From JBELHJ01 sp042091495 (lineage in GTDB: Bacteria > Bacteroidota > Bacteroidia > Flavobacteriales > Flavobacteriaceae), in assembly GCA_042091495.1 (NCBI GenBank), contig JBELHJ010000007.1, forward strand, positions 1 through 64,000: DNA of 64,000 bases. The letters run 5' to 3'. Shown in pieces: positions 24,623-32,940 of the stretch. How positions within the stretch are numbered: position 1 is the first letter of the stretch; every line of letters begins with the position of its first letter. Made by a program: the position numbers and the translations under genes. The notes beneath the pieces are model-generated. The model saw only the letters and a list, made by a program, of their open reading frames with translations. It ran no database searches and was not told the DNA's origin.

Positions 24623-25539
24623 TATTTCATAACAGTTTTAGGTTTATGTACCATTAAAAAAAAGCCAATTAAGCTTGGTAAAATAAAATTTAAAGACCAC
24701 ATAATAAATGAAGTGGAAAGTAGTGTGTCATTAGCTTTAAATCCAATTTCATTGAAAACAAATATGGAGACACTGCCTTTAATTACAACATCAAATAAAG
24801 AAATTAACGGAATTATAGAACTTATATAATACGTTATGTAGATTAAAATCAGAGTCATTAAATTGAATAAGTCAGGCTCTAAGTATATTAAGATAATAAA
24901 ATATTGAGTTGAAAAAATTAGATATCTTATAAATGATAACGAAAAGATTTTAATGGAATTCTGATAAAGTTTTTTCGTTCTTACTAATTTATTAAAGCGA
25001 TATTTTAAAAATAAAATGATGATGGTAACTAAAGATAAAAATATAAGTTTTATTAAATCAATATGCTTCGTAAAATAGAGAAACAAGCAACTTAAATATC
25101 CAAAAATCACTGTTACAGAAAATTGTAATAGGTTTGTGTACGTTGAGAGTAATACTACTTTTTTTCTATTGTTTTTATAATAATATGCTTTCAGTCCAAT
25201 TTCTCCAATTTTAAAAGGAGTTATTGTAGCTAAAGCAAAAGATTTTAAACTCTGGTGAAGTGCAGTTTTGAAAGAGATTTCATTTAATGTGTGTACAGTT
25301 TTTTGCCATTTAATTATTTCAAGAGTCCAGTTTATAATAGTTAAAAGAAAAATAAAAAAAACTATTTTTAGATTTGATTTAAAATTTGTTAGTGAATTAA
25401 AAATAATGTAAGTTATTGACTCAGGGTAATTAGTAAATTGTTTATTTATCAATGAAATTGCAAAACCAATTAGGAATAGTTTTCCAGTTAGGTATATAAT
25501 TTTTTTAGATTTGTCACTAAGATTTAAAATCATAAGCAA
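24619..25539 (-). CDS. UPF0104/MprF-flippase-like membrane protein
   Basis: A 306-residue polytopic protein of the lysylphosphatidylglycerol-synthase transmembrane (UPF0104/AglD) family, with FALATITPFKIGEIGLKAYY as the recognisable core (usually TPgrlGE). Such proteins translocate or accommodate lipids and lipid-linked sugars. Coupled to the GT2 gene by ATGA. Its start is only 20 nt from the divergent outer-membrane-protein start, so the promoters must overlap coding sequence. Confidence 0.75.
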   Translation of the reverse strand: MLMILNLSDKSKKIIYLTGKLFLIGFAISLINKQFTNYPESITYIIFNSLTNFKSNLKIVFFIFLLTIINWTLEIIKWQKTVHTLNEISFKTALHQSLKSFALATITPFKIGEIGLKAYYYKNNRKKVVLLSTYTNLLQFSVTVIFGYLSCLFLYFTKHIDLIKLIFLSLVTIIILFLKYRFNKLVRTKKLYQNSIKIFSLSFIRYLIFSTQYFIILIYLEPDLFNLMTLILIYITYYISSIIPLISLFDVVIKGSVSIFVFNEIGFKANDTLLSTSFIMWSLNFILPSLIGFFLMVHKPKTVMKY

Positions 25540-25559
25540 ATAAACCTATTAATTACCAA

Positions 25560-26195
25560 ATGAACACCACTTCATTAAAATATGTCCCATTTATAATTGC
25601 TTTTTTTTATGTTTCCTTATCCTTCTCTCAAAGGGAAGCCGAGAAATGGAAAGCACAATTTTCTTTAGGAGCTAATAGTCCTTCTCAATCTAATTTTGTT
25701 GAGCGGTTTTCAGCCGAAAGCGTAAATGGTCCCACTTTAAATATTGGTATCCAACATTTTTTTTCAAAACAAATTGGATTCAAGTTAGATTATGGATTCA
25801 ACCGCATATCAAAATTGAGTGATACGGCAGCATTCAAAATAAATTACTCACGTCTAGATACTCAATTAGTTGTTGATTTATCGCCATGGATTCCTTTTAT
25901 AAAAGATAGAACTAAACTAATTACCCATGGGGGATTTGGGTATTCTTGGTCAACCCCATTAGCAGAGGAAGTAATAAATAAACTAAGTTATCCAAATGGT
26001 ATTTTAGGAACGGAGTTTCATTATTATTTGACTAAATTAATGTCTTTATATTTTGATTTTAGTTATATTAAAGGAATGACTTCAAGTGATTTATCAAAAA
26101 TGGATAACGGAGGTCTCGCAGCATTCAATGGCGATATGATTAATATGACAATGGGATTGACTTTTTCTTTGAGTGGTTGTTATAATTGTAACTAA
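25560..26195 (+). CDS. Outer-membrane beta-barrel protein
   Basis: A 211-residue protein with a signal peptide (VPFIIAFFYVSLSFSQ) and a mature part of alternating amphipathic strands (FSLGANSPSQSNFVERF, GPTLNIGIQHFFSKQIGFKL, MTMGLTFSLSG) as in 8-stranded OmpA/OmpW-like barrels. There is no OmpA peptidoglycan domain. Its TAA stop overlaps the ruvC ATG (TAATG), placing it first in an operon with ruvC, hemW and a cyclase. Confidence 0.75.
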   Translation: MNTTSLKYVPFIIAFFYVSLSFSQREAEKWKAQFSLGANSPSQSNFVERFSAESVNGPTLNIGIQHFFSKQIGFKLDYGFNRISKLSDTAAFKINYSRLDTQLVVDLSPWIPFIKDRTKLITHGGFGYSWSTPLAEEVINKLSYPNGILGTEFHYYLTKLMSLYFDFSYIKGMTSSDLSKMDNGGLAAFNGDMINMTMGLTFSLSGCYNCN

Positions 26196-26746
26196 TGAGT
26201 AAGGAACAAATAATATTAGGTATAGATCCAGGAACAACTATTATGGGGTTTGGAATAATCAAGGTTTCAAATAAGCAAATGTCCCTCATTCAATTAAATG
26301 AGCTTCAGCTTAAAAAGTATAGTGATCATTATCTTAAATTGAAACTTATTTTTGAGAGAACAACTGAATTAATTGACACATTTAATCCAGATCAATTAGC
26401 AATAGAAGCTCCATTTTATGGCAAAAATGTACAAAGTATGTTGAAGCTTGGACGCGCACAAGGCGTTGCAATGGCTGCAGGTTTGTCAAGAGAAATTCCA
26501 GTTACTGAATACTCACCCAAAAAAATAAAAATGGCAATTACAGGAAATGGTAACGCTTCAAAAGAACAAGTTGCAAAAATGTTACAAAGCTTGTTAAACA
26601 TTAAAACACTGCCAAAAAATTTAGATTCAACCGACGGATTAGCTGCTGCAGTTTGCCATTTTTTTAATCAATCTAATCCTGTTTCCACTAACAATTACTC
26701 AGGTTGGTCAAGTTTTGTATCTCAAAATAAAGACAGAATTAAATAG
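26195..26746 (+). CDS. ruvC: Holliday-junction endonuclease RuvC
   Basis: A 183-residue resolvase that cleaves Holliday junctions with RuvAB. Catalytic acidic residues are visible: D11 (LGIDPGTT), E71 (LAIEAPFYG) and the aspartates of DSTDGLAAA. NVQSMLKLGRAQGVA is the conserved DNA-contact segment. It overlaps the preceding gene by one base and precedes hemW by 11 nt. Confidence 0.95.
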   Translation: MSKEQIILGIDPGTTIMGFGIIKVSNKQMSLIQLNELQLKKYSDHYLKLKLIFERTTELIDTFNPDQLAIEAPFYGKNVQSMLKLGRAQGVAMAAGLSREIPVTEYSPKKIKMAITGNGNASKEQVAKMLQSLLNIKTLPKNLDSTDGLAAAVCHFFNQSNPVSTNNYSGWSSFVSQNKDRIK

Positions 26747-26757
26747 CTCTTTATTCT

Positions 26758-27885
26758 ATGGCTGGAATCTACATACATATTCCTTTTTGTAAGCAAGCTT
26801 GTCATTATTGTGATTTCCATTTTTCTACTTCATTAAAACATAAAACCCATCTCGTTAAATCAATTAATAAAGAATTATTTCTTAGAAAATCAGAATTAAA
26901 ATCAGAATTTATAGAGACTATTTATTTTGGTGGAGGGACACCGTCATTACTTTCTCCTGATGAAATAAGATCTATTTTAAAAACAATTTTTAATGATTTT
27001 GAAGTTGTTTTAAATCCTGAAATTACGTTTGAAGTAAACCCCGATGATATTGATGAGAATTATTTGAAGGTTATTAAAAAATTAGGGGTAAATAGGCTAA
27101 GTATAGGGATTCAGTCTTTTTTTAGTAATGATTTAAATTTAATGAATCGTTCTCATGATGCACTTCAAGCTGAGCAGGTTCTTGAATTAGTTTCAAAGTA
27201 TTTCAAAAACTTTTCAGTTGATTTAATTTATGGAACTCCTGGTTTGACTAATGAAATGTGGATTAAAAACATTGATACCGTCCTAAAATATAATACACCT
27301 CATATATCATCATATGCCCTAACCATTGAAAAAGATACTGCATTAAGTCATTTTATTAATAAGGGAATTGTTAAGCCAGTCAGTGATGAGCAGTCTCAAG
27401 AACAATTTCAAATTCTCGTAAATAAATTAATTGATGTAGGTTTTATTCATTATGAATTATCCAATTTTGGAAAGCCTAACAAGTTTAGTAAGAATAATTC
27501 ATCCTATTGGAATGGTGGGCTATATTTGGGCATAGGCCCTTCAGCCCATTCTTATAATGGAAAAACCAGATCTTGGAATATTGCTAATAATTTGAAATAT
27601 ATTTCCTCTATATCTAAAGGGATATTACCTTCAGATGTTGAAGTATTGACTAAAATCGATAGATATAATGAAAGAATTATGACTGGGTTAAGAACCATGT
27701 GGGGTGTGTCTTTCATACAAATAGAAAAAGATTTTGGTAAAGATTATTTAGTATATTTAAAAAATCGCTCCAAAAGCTTTATAAAAGAAGGATTGCTAGT
27801 AATTGATGCGGGTGCTTTAATTGCAACTTCCAAAGGAAAGTTTTTAGTGGATGGGATTGCCTCTGATTTATTTAAACTAAACTAG
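26758..27885 (+). CDS. hemW: Radical SAM heme chaperone HemW
   Basis: A 375-residue radical SAM protein with the cluster motif C11-x3-C15-x2-C18 in PFCKQACHYCDFHF, then YFGGGTPSLL and the HemN-like C-terminal domain. The CHYCDF pattern and the length fit HemW (heme-binding chaperone) rather than oxygen-independent coproporphyrinogen oxidase HemN. The cyclase gene begins immediately after its stop. Confidence 0.88.
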   Translation: MAGIYIHIPFCKQACHYCDFHFSTSLKHKTHLVKSINKELFLRKSELKSEFIETIYFGGGTPSLLSPDEIRSILKTIFNDFEVVLNPEITFEVNPDDIDENYLKVIKKLGVNRLSIGIQSFFSNDLNLMNRSHDALQAEQVLELVSKYFKNFSVDLIYGTPGLTNEMWIKNIDTVLKYNTPHISSYALTIEKDTALSHFINKGIVKPVSDEQSQEQFQILVNKLIDVGFIHYELSNFGKPNKFSKNNSSYWNGGLYLGIGPSAHSYNGKTRSWNIANNLKYISSISKGILPSDVEVLTKIDRYNERIMTGLRTMWGVSFIQIEKDFGKDYLVYLKNRSKSFIKEGLLVIDAGALIATSKGKFLVDGIASDLFKLN

Positions 27886-28635
27886 ATGATTGCTAATATT
27901 ACTATTGAAGAAATTGATTATAAAATCGATTTATCAGATCCAATTGATATATCTATCCCAATTAACCCTGATCCCAATTTGAATGTTAATGCTTGGTATA
28001 TCGATCCACCAAAATTTAAGACAGTTATATTAGATGGTTGGGTAGGAAGTACTTCTAGAGGGGGGGATGTTAATTTTAATTCAATAACATTTAATCCTCA
28101 TTCCCATTGTACACATACTGAAACAGTTGGACATATTCTAACTGGTGATTATTCTGTTAATCATGCACTTAAAACTTATTTTTATTTATCGGAATTGATT
28201 TCAGTTTATCCCAAGCATATTGGAGGGGATTTTATAATAACTAAAGCTGAAATTCAGTCTAAAATATGTAATCCTAATATCAAATCACTTATCATAAGAA
28301 CTTTACCAAATAATGAGTCTAAAAAGAATAAAAATTATTCCCATTCAAACCCACCATATCTAGAAGAAGATGCTGCAATTTACCTTAGAGAAATTGGAAT
28401 AGACCATTTGCTAATTGATTTACCAAGTGTTGATAAAGAAAAAGATGATGGAGCGTTGTTATGCCATAATGCCTTTTGGAACACTAATGGTGAAGTTAGA
28501 GTATCAGCAACCATAACAGAATTTATTTATATAGATGATATAATTAATGATGGAACTTATATTTTAAATTTACAAATAGCTCCCATTGAAAATGACGCTT
28601 CACCAAGTAAACCAACAATTTATAAGGTTATTTAA
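27886..28635 (+). CDS. Cyclase-family (kynurenine formamidase-like) metal hydrolase
   Basis: A 249-residue protein of the cyclase/KynB superfamily. The metal site is HSHCTHTETVGHI (family HxGTHxDxPxH, here diverged), with LLIDLPSVDKEKDDGA and CHNAFW near the C-terminus. Members hydrolyse N-formylkynurenine or cyclic amides; the substrate here cannot be named. It starts at the base after the hemW stop. Confidence 0.75.
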   Translation: MIANITIEEIDYKIDLSDPIDISIPINPDPNLNVNAWYIDPPKFKTVILDGWVGSTSRGGDVNFNSITFNPHSHCTHTETVGHILTGDYSVNHALKTYFYLSELISVYPKHIGGDFIITKAEIQSKICNPNIKSLIIRTLPNNESKKNKNYSHSNPPYLEEDAAIYLREIGIDHLLIDLPSVDKEKDDGALLCHNAFWNTNGEVRVSATITEFIYIDDIINDGTYILNLQIAPIENDASPSKPTIYKVI

Positions 28636-28842
28636 AGTTAATATTTAAGCTTATTTATTTATTTGGAATAGTCTTAATAATTATAAGATCTTTATTATAT
28701 TTAGTAAATAGGTAAACATAATTTTTGTATAAATTCATTAGTCTATCTATAATTGCAATTCATCTATATTAATTGTGATACTCATCGAATAATTATTGTT
28801 TTTTATCTAATTAAAAATATTTTGTGTTTTCAAAAATAATTT
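28636..28842. promoter_or_regulatory. Leader region of the H-NOX signalling operon
   Basis: A 207-nt, extremely AT-rich intergenic region between the cyclase stop and the receiver gene. It must hold the operon promoter, but I find no exact TAnnTTTG box and no clear hairpin. Confidence 0.3.
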
Positions 28843-29256
28843 ATGAAAGTAGAATTAAATGTTTTATTAATTGAGGATGATACTATTGAAGTTATGAAAC
28901 TCAATAGAACAATCACTAAACTCAAATTGAATCACAAAATTGTTATTGCTAATAATGGTGAGGAAGCTTTAAAGACTCTCAAAGTTGATAATTTTCTTCC
29001 AGATATCATTTTGCTTGACTTAAATATGCCCAAAATGAATGGGATTGAATTTTTGTCAATTCTCAAAAGCGATGAAAATCTTAGATACATTCCAGCTATA
29101 ATATTAACTACCTCTAAAAATCAAAAGGATCTACTAGAATGTTACAAAATAGGTATAGCAGGTTATGTTTTAAAGCCTCTTAAATATGAAGATTACATTT
29201 TGAAAATTCAGAATCTTCTTGATTATTGGAGTTGTAATGAATTAATTTTAAAATAA
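28843..29256 (+). CDS. Stand-alone receiver (Rcp1/CheY-like) response regulator
   Basis: A 137-residue single-domain receiver with acidic pocket D12/D13, phosphoacceptor D59 (DIILLDLNMPKMNG), the TTS motif and the K of VLKPLKYED. There is no output domain, so it acts by protein contact or as a phosphate shuttle. Its last base is the first base of the H-NOX start (TAATG). With the downstream GAF kinase, HPt protein and LytTR regulator it could be the middle receiver of a phosphorelay. Confidence 0.9.
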   Translation: MKVELNVLLIEDDTIEVMKLNRTITKLKLNHKIVIANNGEEALKTLKVDNFLPDIILLDLNMPKMNGIEFLSILKSDENLRYIPAIILTTSKNQKDLLECYKIGIAGYVLKPLKYEDYILKIQNLLDYWSCNELILK

Positions 29257-29795
29257 TGAAAGGTATTGTTTTTACTGAATTTTTGGAACTTGTAGAACAA
29301 AAATTTGGTTTAGAAATGGTTGATAGGATTATCTCACAGTCTGATCTCGGGTCTAAAGGAATTTATACTGCAATAGGAACTTACGAGTTTTCAGAGATGC
29401 TGCAGTTACTTCAAAATTTACATGATAATACAGGTATTGAAATTGACGATTTACTAAGGATTTATGGTGAGTTTTTTTTCTCTGTTCTAGAATCAAATTA
29501 CGGTCAACTAATTGCCAAGTACTCGTCGCCTTTAGAGATGTTAGCTTCAATAGAAAAACATATTCATGTTGAGGTTCAAAAAATTTATCCAGATGCTTCT
29601 CTACCCACTTTTGATGTTGTTTCTTTAAAAGACAATAGTCTTGAAATGATATATAAATCAGATAAAGCCATGCATCATTTCGGATTAGGTTTAATGACTA
29701 AAACCTTTGAGCATTTTGATAAAAAAGCAAATATAATACTCGAAAAAATTAAGCCTGACGGTACTGAAGTTAGATTCTTGATTGAAGAAATTTAA
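29256..29795 (+). CDS. H-NOX (heme nitric-oxide/oxygen binding) protein
   Basis: A 179-residue heme sensor. It begins MKGIVFTEFLELVEQKFGLE and has IYTAIGTYEFSEMLQLL, both characteristic of H-NOX domains. The likely proximal heme ligand is H104 in KHIHVEVQKIYPDA. The propionate-binding YxSxR motif appears as Y133-K-S135-D-K137, with Lys for Arg. It is soluble and sits between a receiver and a soluble histidine kinase, overlapping both by one base, so translation is coupled. By analogy to other bacterial H-NOX proteins it would sense NO and control the kinase. Confidence 0.9.
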   Translation: MKGIVFTEFLELVEQKFGLEMVDRIISQSDLGSKGIYTAIGTYEFSEMLQLLQNLHDNTGIEIDDLLRIYGEFFFSVLESNYGQLIAKYSSPLEMLASIEKHIHVEVQKIYPDASLPTFDVVSLKDNSLEMIYKSDKAMHHFGLGLMTKTFEHFDKKANIILEKIKPDGTEVRFLIEEI

Positions 29796-31114
29796 TGAAT
29801 CATAGTGAGATAGACATATTAAAAAGAGCACTCAAAAGAGAAAAATTAGCTCGAAAAAATGCTGAAAAAATTCTTGAGGAGAAATCAGCAGAATTATATC
29901 ACCTGTCTTCACGTTTAAAAGAATCAAATTTTGTAATCAATAATATTGCCAAATCTATTCTTGGAAAAACAAATTATTACGATATAGCATGGGAGATACT
30001 TATTAATATTGCTAATTATCTTGATACTGAGGATTGTGTCATTTACTTGATAAATGAAGAAACTAATTCGATGGAACAAATTGCTGCATACGGTAGTAAG
30101 GTAAAAGATAAAGAAATATTAAATCCTCTAGTTATACCAATAGGTGAGGGGATTGTAGGATCTGTTGCCAAATCTGGAATACCTGAGCTAATTCATGACA
30201 CTTCAAAAGATTCTAGGTATATAAAAGATATAGAATACAATTATTCAGAAATAACAGTACCAATAGTTGTGGAGGGGCATATAATTGGTATTATAGATTC
30301 TGAACATCCCGAAAAATACTTTTTTAATGAGGGGCAATTAGTTACGTTGATTAATATCTCTAGAGTAATTGCAATGCAATTAAATAATGCAATAAGTCTT
30401 GAAAAAAGGAAAGAAGCAGAAGGGAAGTATATTAAAATAAATAAAGAGTTGGCAAAAAAGAATGAGGCTTTAGAGGAATACGCTCATATTGTTTCCCATG
30501 ATCTTAAGTCACCTCTAAGGAGTATTAGTGCATTATTGTCATGGATAAAAGAAGATAATGAGGAGTTGTTAAACGATAGCTCAAAAATTTATTTTGATAA
30601 TATTGATAAGTCTCTGGAACATATGGAGAACCTCATTTCAGATGTTCTTATTTATTCCAGTATAAGTTTTGAGCAAATCAAGTTTACATCAATCGATATT
30701 AAAAAACTTTTAAATGAAATTGTTGAGTACATTTTTGTTCCTGAACATATTACTATTCAAATAGGCGCAATGCCTCCCCAAATTAAAGCCGATTATACTC
30801 AGTTCAAACAACTTTTTCAAAACCTAATAACCAACGCTGTTAAATTCATTGATAAGGATGAAGGGAAGGTGAAAATTCTTTATGAATCAGATGAACTTTT
30901 CTATAAATTTTCAATATCTGACAATGGAATTGGGATTGATGAAAAATACCATCATAAAATTTTCAATGTGTTTCAATCCTTAACCAAAGACACAAAATCC
31001 TCTGGAATAGGATTATCAATTGTAAATAAAATTGTTAATCTTTATGGAGGAAAAATTTGGTTAGAGAGTAAACTTGGAGAGGGAACTACATTCTTTTTTA
31101 CAATCAAAAAATAG
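29795..31114 (+). CDS. Soluble GAF-domain histidine kinase (H-NOX associated)
   Basis: A 439-residue kinase without membrane segments. Residues about 5-45 form a coiled coil (LKRALKREKLARKNAEKILE). A GAF domain covers about 50-200 (VIPIGEGIVGSVAKSGIPEL). The phosphoacceptor is H235 (YAHIVSHDLKSPLRSI), followed by an HATPase (SDNGIGIDEKYHHKIF, SSGIGLSIVNKI). It overlaps the H-NOX gene by one base, the usual arrangement for H-NOX-regulated kinases. It lacks a fused receiver, matching the separate receiver encoded upstream. Confidence 0.9.
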   Translation: MNHSEIDILKRALKREKLARKNAEKILEEKSAELYHLSSRLKESNFVINNIAKSILGKTNYYDIAWEILINIANYLDTEDCVIYLINEETNSMEQIAAYGSKVKDKEILNPLVIPIGEGIVGSVAKSGIPELIHDTSKDSRYIKDIEYNYSEITVPIVVEGHIIGIIDSEHPEKYFFNEGQLVTLINISRVIAMQLNNAISLEKRKEAEGKYIKINKELAKKNEALEEYAHIVSHDLKSPLRSISALLSWIKEDNEELLNDSSKIYFDNIDKSLEHMENLISDVLIYSSISFEQIKFTSIDIKKLLNEIVEYIFVPEHITIQIGAMPPQIKADYTQFKQLFQNLITNAVKFIDKDEGKVKILYESDELFYKFSISDNGIGIDEKYHHKIFNVFQSLTKDTKSSGIGLSIVNKIVNLYGGKIWLESKLGEGTTFFFTIKK

Positions 31115-31130
31115 GCTTTAATAAAATGTA

Positions 31131-31188
31131 TTAAGTATCTCATTTTGAGTTTGAACTAAAAAATTGGACGAAAAATACTTAAGTATCT
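31131..31188 (+). promoter_or_regulatory. Paired TTAAGTATCT elements, possible operator
   Basis: TTAAGTATCT occurs at 31131-31140 and 31179-31188, 48 bp from start to start. The second copy lies within a perfect 12-bp palindrome ATACTTAAGTAT (31175-31186). Both are in the 183-nt region before the HPt-LytTR genes and could be binding sites for the LytTR regulator or a repressor. Confidence 0.4.
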
Positions 31189-31297
31189 GTTAATTAAATA
31201 TTTGTTTATATAAAAAAAAACAATAGTTTTATAAAATACTGTTTAATTTCGTTAAAGTGAATTTTTAAAATTACTATTGTAACCATATTTACAATTC

Positions 31298-31615
31298 ATG
31301 GAAAAACCTGATTTATCATATTTAAATTCTTTATCTGGAGGAGATAAATCATTTGAAAATAAAATTTTAGAAGTAATTCGAGAAGAGTTTCCAGGTGAAT
31401 TAAATGAGTATACGGAAAACGTTAAGAACCAAAAACTTAAATTAGCTGCTGAAAATGTTCACAAACTTAAACATAAAATCAGTATTTTGGGTTTGAAAAA
31501 AACTTATGCTTTGGCTGTAAAACACGAAGATTTATTAAAAGCATCAAATACATCATTAGTTGAGGATTTTGGTGCTGCTTTAGATATATTAACTGACTAC
31601 ATAAACAAAATTTAA
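31298..31615 (+). CDS. HPt-domain phosphotransfer protein
   Basis: A 105-residue stand-alone histidine phosphotransfer protein. The candidate phosphorylated residue is H55 in AENVHKLKHKISILGL, matching the HPt pattern H-x-L-K-x6-L-G. The protein is helical throughout and soluble. It is followed after 5 nt by the LytTR regulator and preceded by the kinase/H-NOX genes, so it probably passes phosphate between a receiver and the LytTR protein. Confidence 0.8.
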   Translation: MEKPDLSYLNSLSGGDKSFENKILEVIREEFPGELNEYTENVKNQKLKLAAENVHKLKHKISILGLKKTYALAVKHEDLLKASNTSLVEDFGAALDILTDYINKI

Positions 31616-31620
31616 AAAAA

Positions 31621-32325
31621 ATGAATTGTATAATTATAGATGACGAATCGACAGCTAGATTAATTATTAATCAACTGTGTTCTAATATTGACAATGTTAA
31701 AGTTGTTAATGAGTTTTCTAATGCGATTGAAGCTATAAAATATTTGAATCATAATGAAGTTGATTTGATTTTTTTAGATATCCATATGCCAGATTTTACG
31801 GGTTTTGACTTCATACAAACTCTTAAGAATCCACCTCAAGTAATTTTAACAACCTCTGATAACAATTTTGCAATTGAGGCTTTTGAATACAATTGTATAG
31901 TTGATTATTTATTAAAGCCTATTTCTTTCCCAAGGTTTGAAAAAGCTATATCTAAGGCTGAACAAGGCTATAATAATTCAAAAGTAAATGGAATTAGTGT
32001 TCAAGATTCGTCTGAGAATGATTTGTATGTTAATATTGATAGAAGATTAATAAAAATTGATATTCCAAGCATCTATCTTGTAGAGGCAAAAGGGGATTAT
32101 ATTAACGTAAAAACATCAGAACAAAATTATACCGTTCATTCTACTCTTAAAAAGATTGAAGAAAAATTACCTGATCACTTGTTTTTAAAAGTTCACAGAT
32201 CTTACATCATAAATGTTAAAGAGATTATTGACATAGAGGATAATAGTGTTTTAATAAAAAAGGATTTGGTACCTGTAAGTAGGTCTAATAGGCCCGAGTT
32301 GATGAAACGATTAAACTTATTATAA
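31621..32325 (+). CDS. LytTR-family response regulator
   Basis: A 234-residue transcription factor: receiver (IIIDDESTARLII, phosphoacceptor D53 in LIFLDIHMPDFTG, K of YLLKPISF) and a C-terminal LytTR DNA-binding domain (IYLVEAKGDYINVKT, FLKVHRSYIINVKEI). It is the only DNA-binding output in the five-gene signalling block and most probably the end point of the relay. A strong terminator follows. Confidence 0.93.
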   Translation: MNCIIIDDESTARLIINQLCSNIDNVKVVNEFSNAIEAIKYLNHNEVDLIFLDIHMPDFTGFDFIQTLKNPPQVILTTSDNNFAIEAFEYNCIVDYLLKPISFPRFEKAISKAEQGYNNSKVNGISVQDSSENDLYVNIDRRLIKIDIPSIYLVEAKGDYINVKTSEQNYTVHSTLKKIEEKLPDHLFLKVHRSYIINVKEIIDIEDNSVLIKKDLVPVSRSNRPELMKRLNLL

Positions 32326-32335
32326 GTTATTAAGG

Positions 32336-32359
32336 CCCAGCTTTTAAGCTGGGTTTTTT
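32336..32359 (+). terminator. Terminator of the signalling block
   Basis: CCCAGCTT and AAGCTGGG form a perfect 8-bp stem, followed by six T. Confidence 0.9.
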
Positions 32360-32472
32360 ATTTGACGGCTGTTTTAATCTATTCATTGGATAAAAAGCGT
32401 ATCTAATCGAATATTAAGTACTGGTTTGCAATTGATTGATATATTTATGTTTAACAATTAAAACCAAAGTCA

Positions 32473-32895
32473 ATGAAGGTTGGAATAATTATTCCTTGCA
32501 GTGATGTAGAAGACAAAATTTCCGTGAGCCAATTTACGGATTTCATAAATACAGAATCGGGTTATCACCTATGTTTTGTAAATTTTGGAAGTAAAGACAA
32601 TACACTTTCTTTGTTGCATGAATTGGAAAATGAGGTAGGGGATTTAGTAAGTATTTTAGATGTTAAAAGAAACAAAGGACTTGTGTCTGCTATTAAGGCA
32701 GGTGTCAGATTTTTGTTTAATAAGAGTGAAATTGATTCTATAGGATATTTTAATGAGGAGCTACCAAATAGTTTTGATGATTTCAAAAAAATTATTTTGT
32801 CTGTTTCTACAAAAGAAGCTTCCTTAATTCACGGATTTAGAAGAAATATTAACGGCCAAAGTGAACGTGATTTACTTCGTAGTATTTCTGTATAG
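32473..32895 (+). CDS. Degenerate, shortened GT2-like protein
   Basis: A 140-residue protein that aligns by eye with the first part of flavobacterial GT2 glycosyltransferases (VGIIIPCSDVED, VKRNKGLVSAIKAGVRF). Key residues are lost: FVNFGSKDNT where FVNDGSKDNT is expected, and GYFNEELPN where a DAD/DxD motif is expected. It stops at the place where active relatives continue with a C-terminal domain. It is thus probably catalytically dead or a decaying paralogue, though the reading frame is intact. It lies alone between two terminators. Confidence 0.6.
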   Translation: MKVGIIIPCSDVEDKISVSQFTDFINTESGYHLCFVNFGSKDNTLSLLHELENEVGDLVSILDVKRNKGLVSAIKAGVRFLFNKSEIDSIGYFNEELPNSFDDFKKIILSVSTKEASLIHGFRRNINGQSERDLLRSISV

Positions 32896-32915
32896 CTAAC
32901 TAACTATTTTATGTA

Positions 32916-32940
32916 AAACCCTCAATACTGAGGGTTTTTT
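32916..32940. terminator. Terminator between convergent genes
   Basis: AAACCCTCA pairs with TGAGGGTTT around ATAC, with T runs on both strands. It serves the GT2-like gene and, in reverse, probably the M20 peptidase gene whose stop touches it. Confidence 0.8.
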
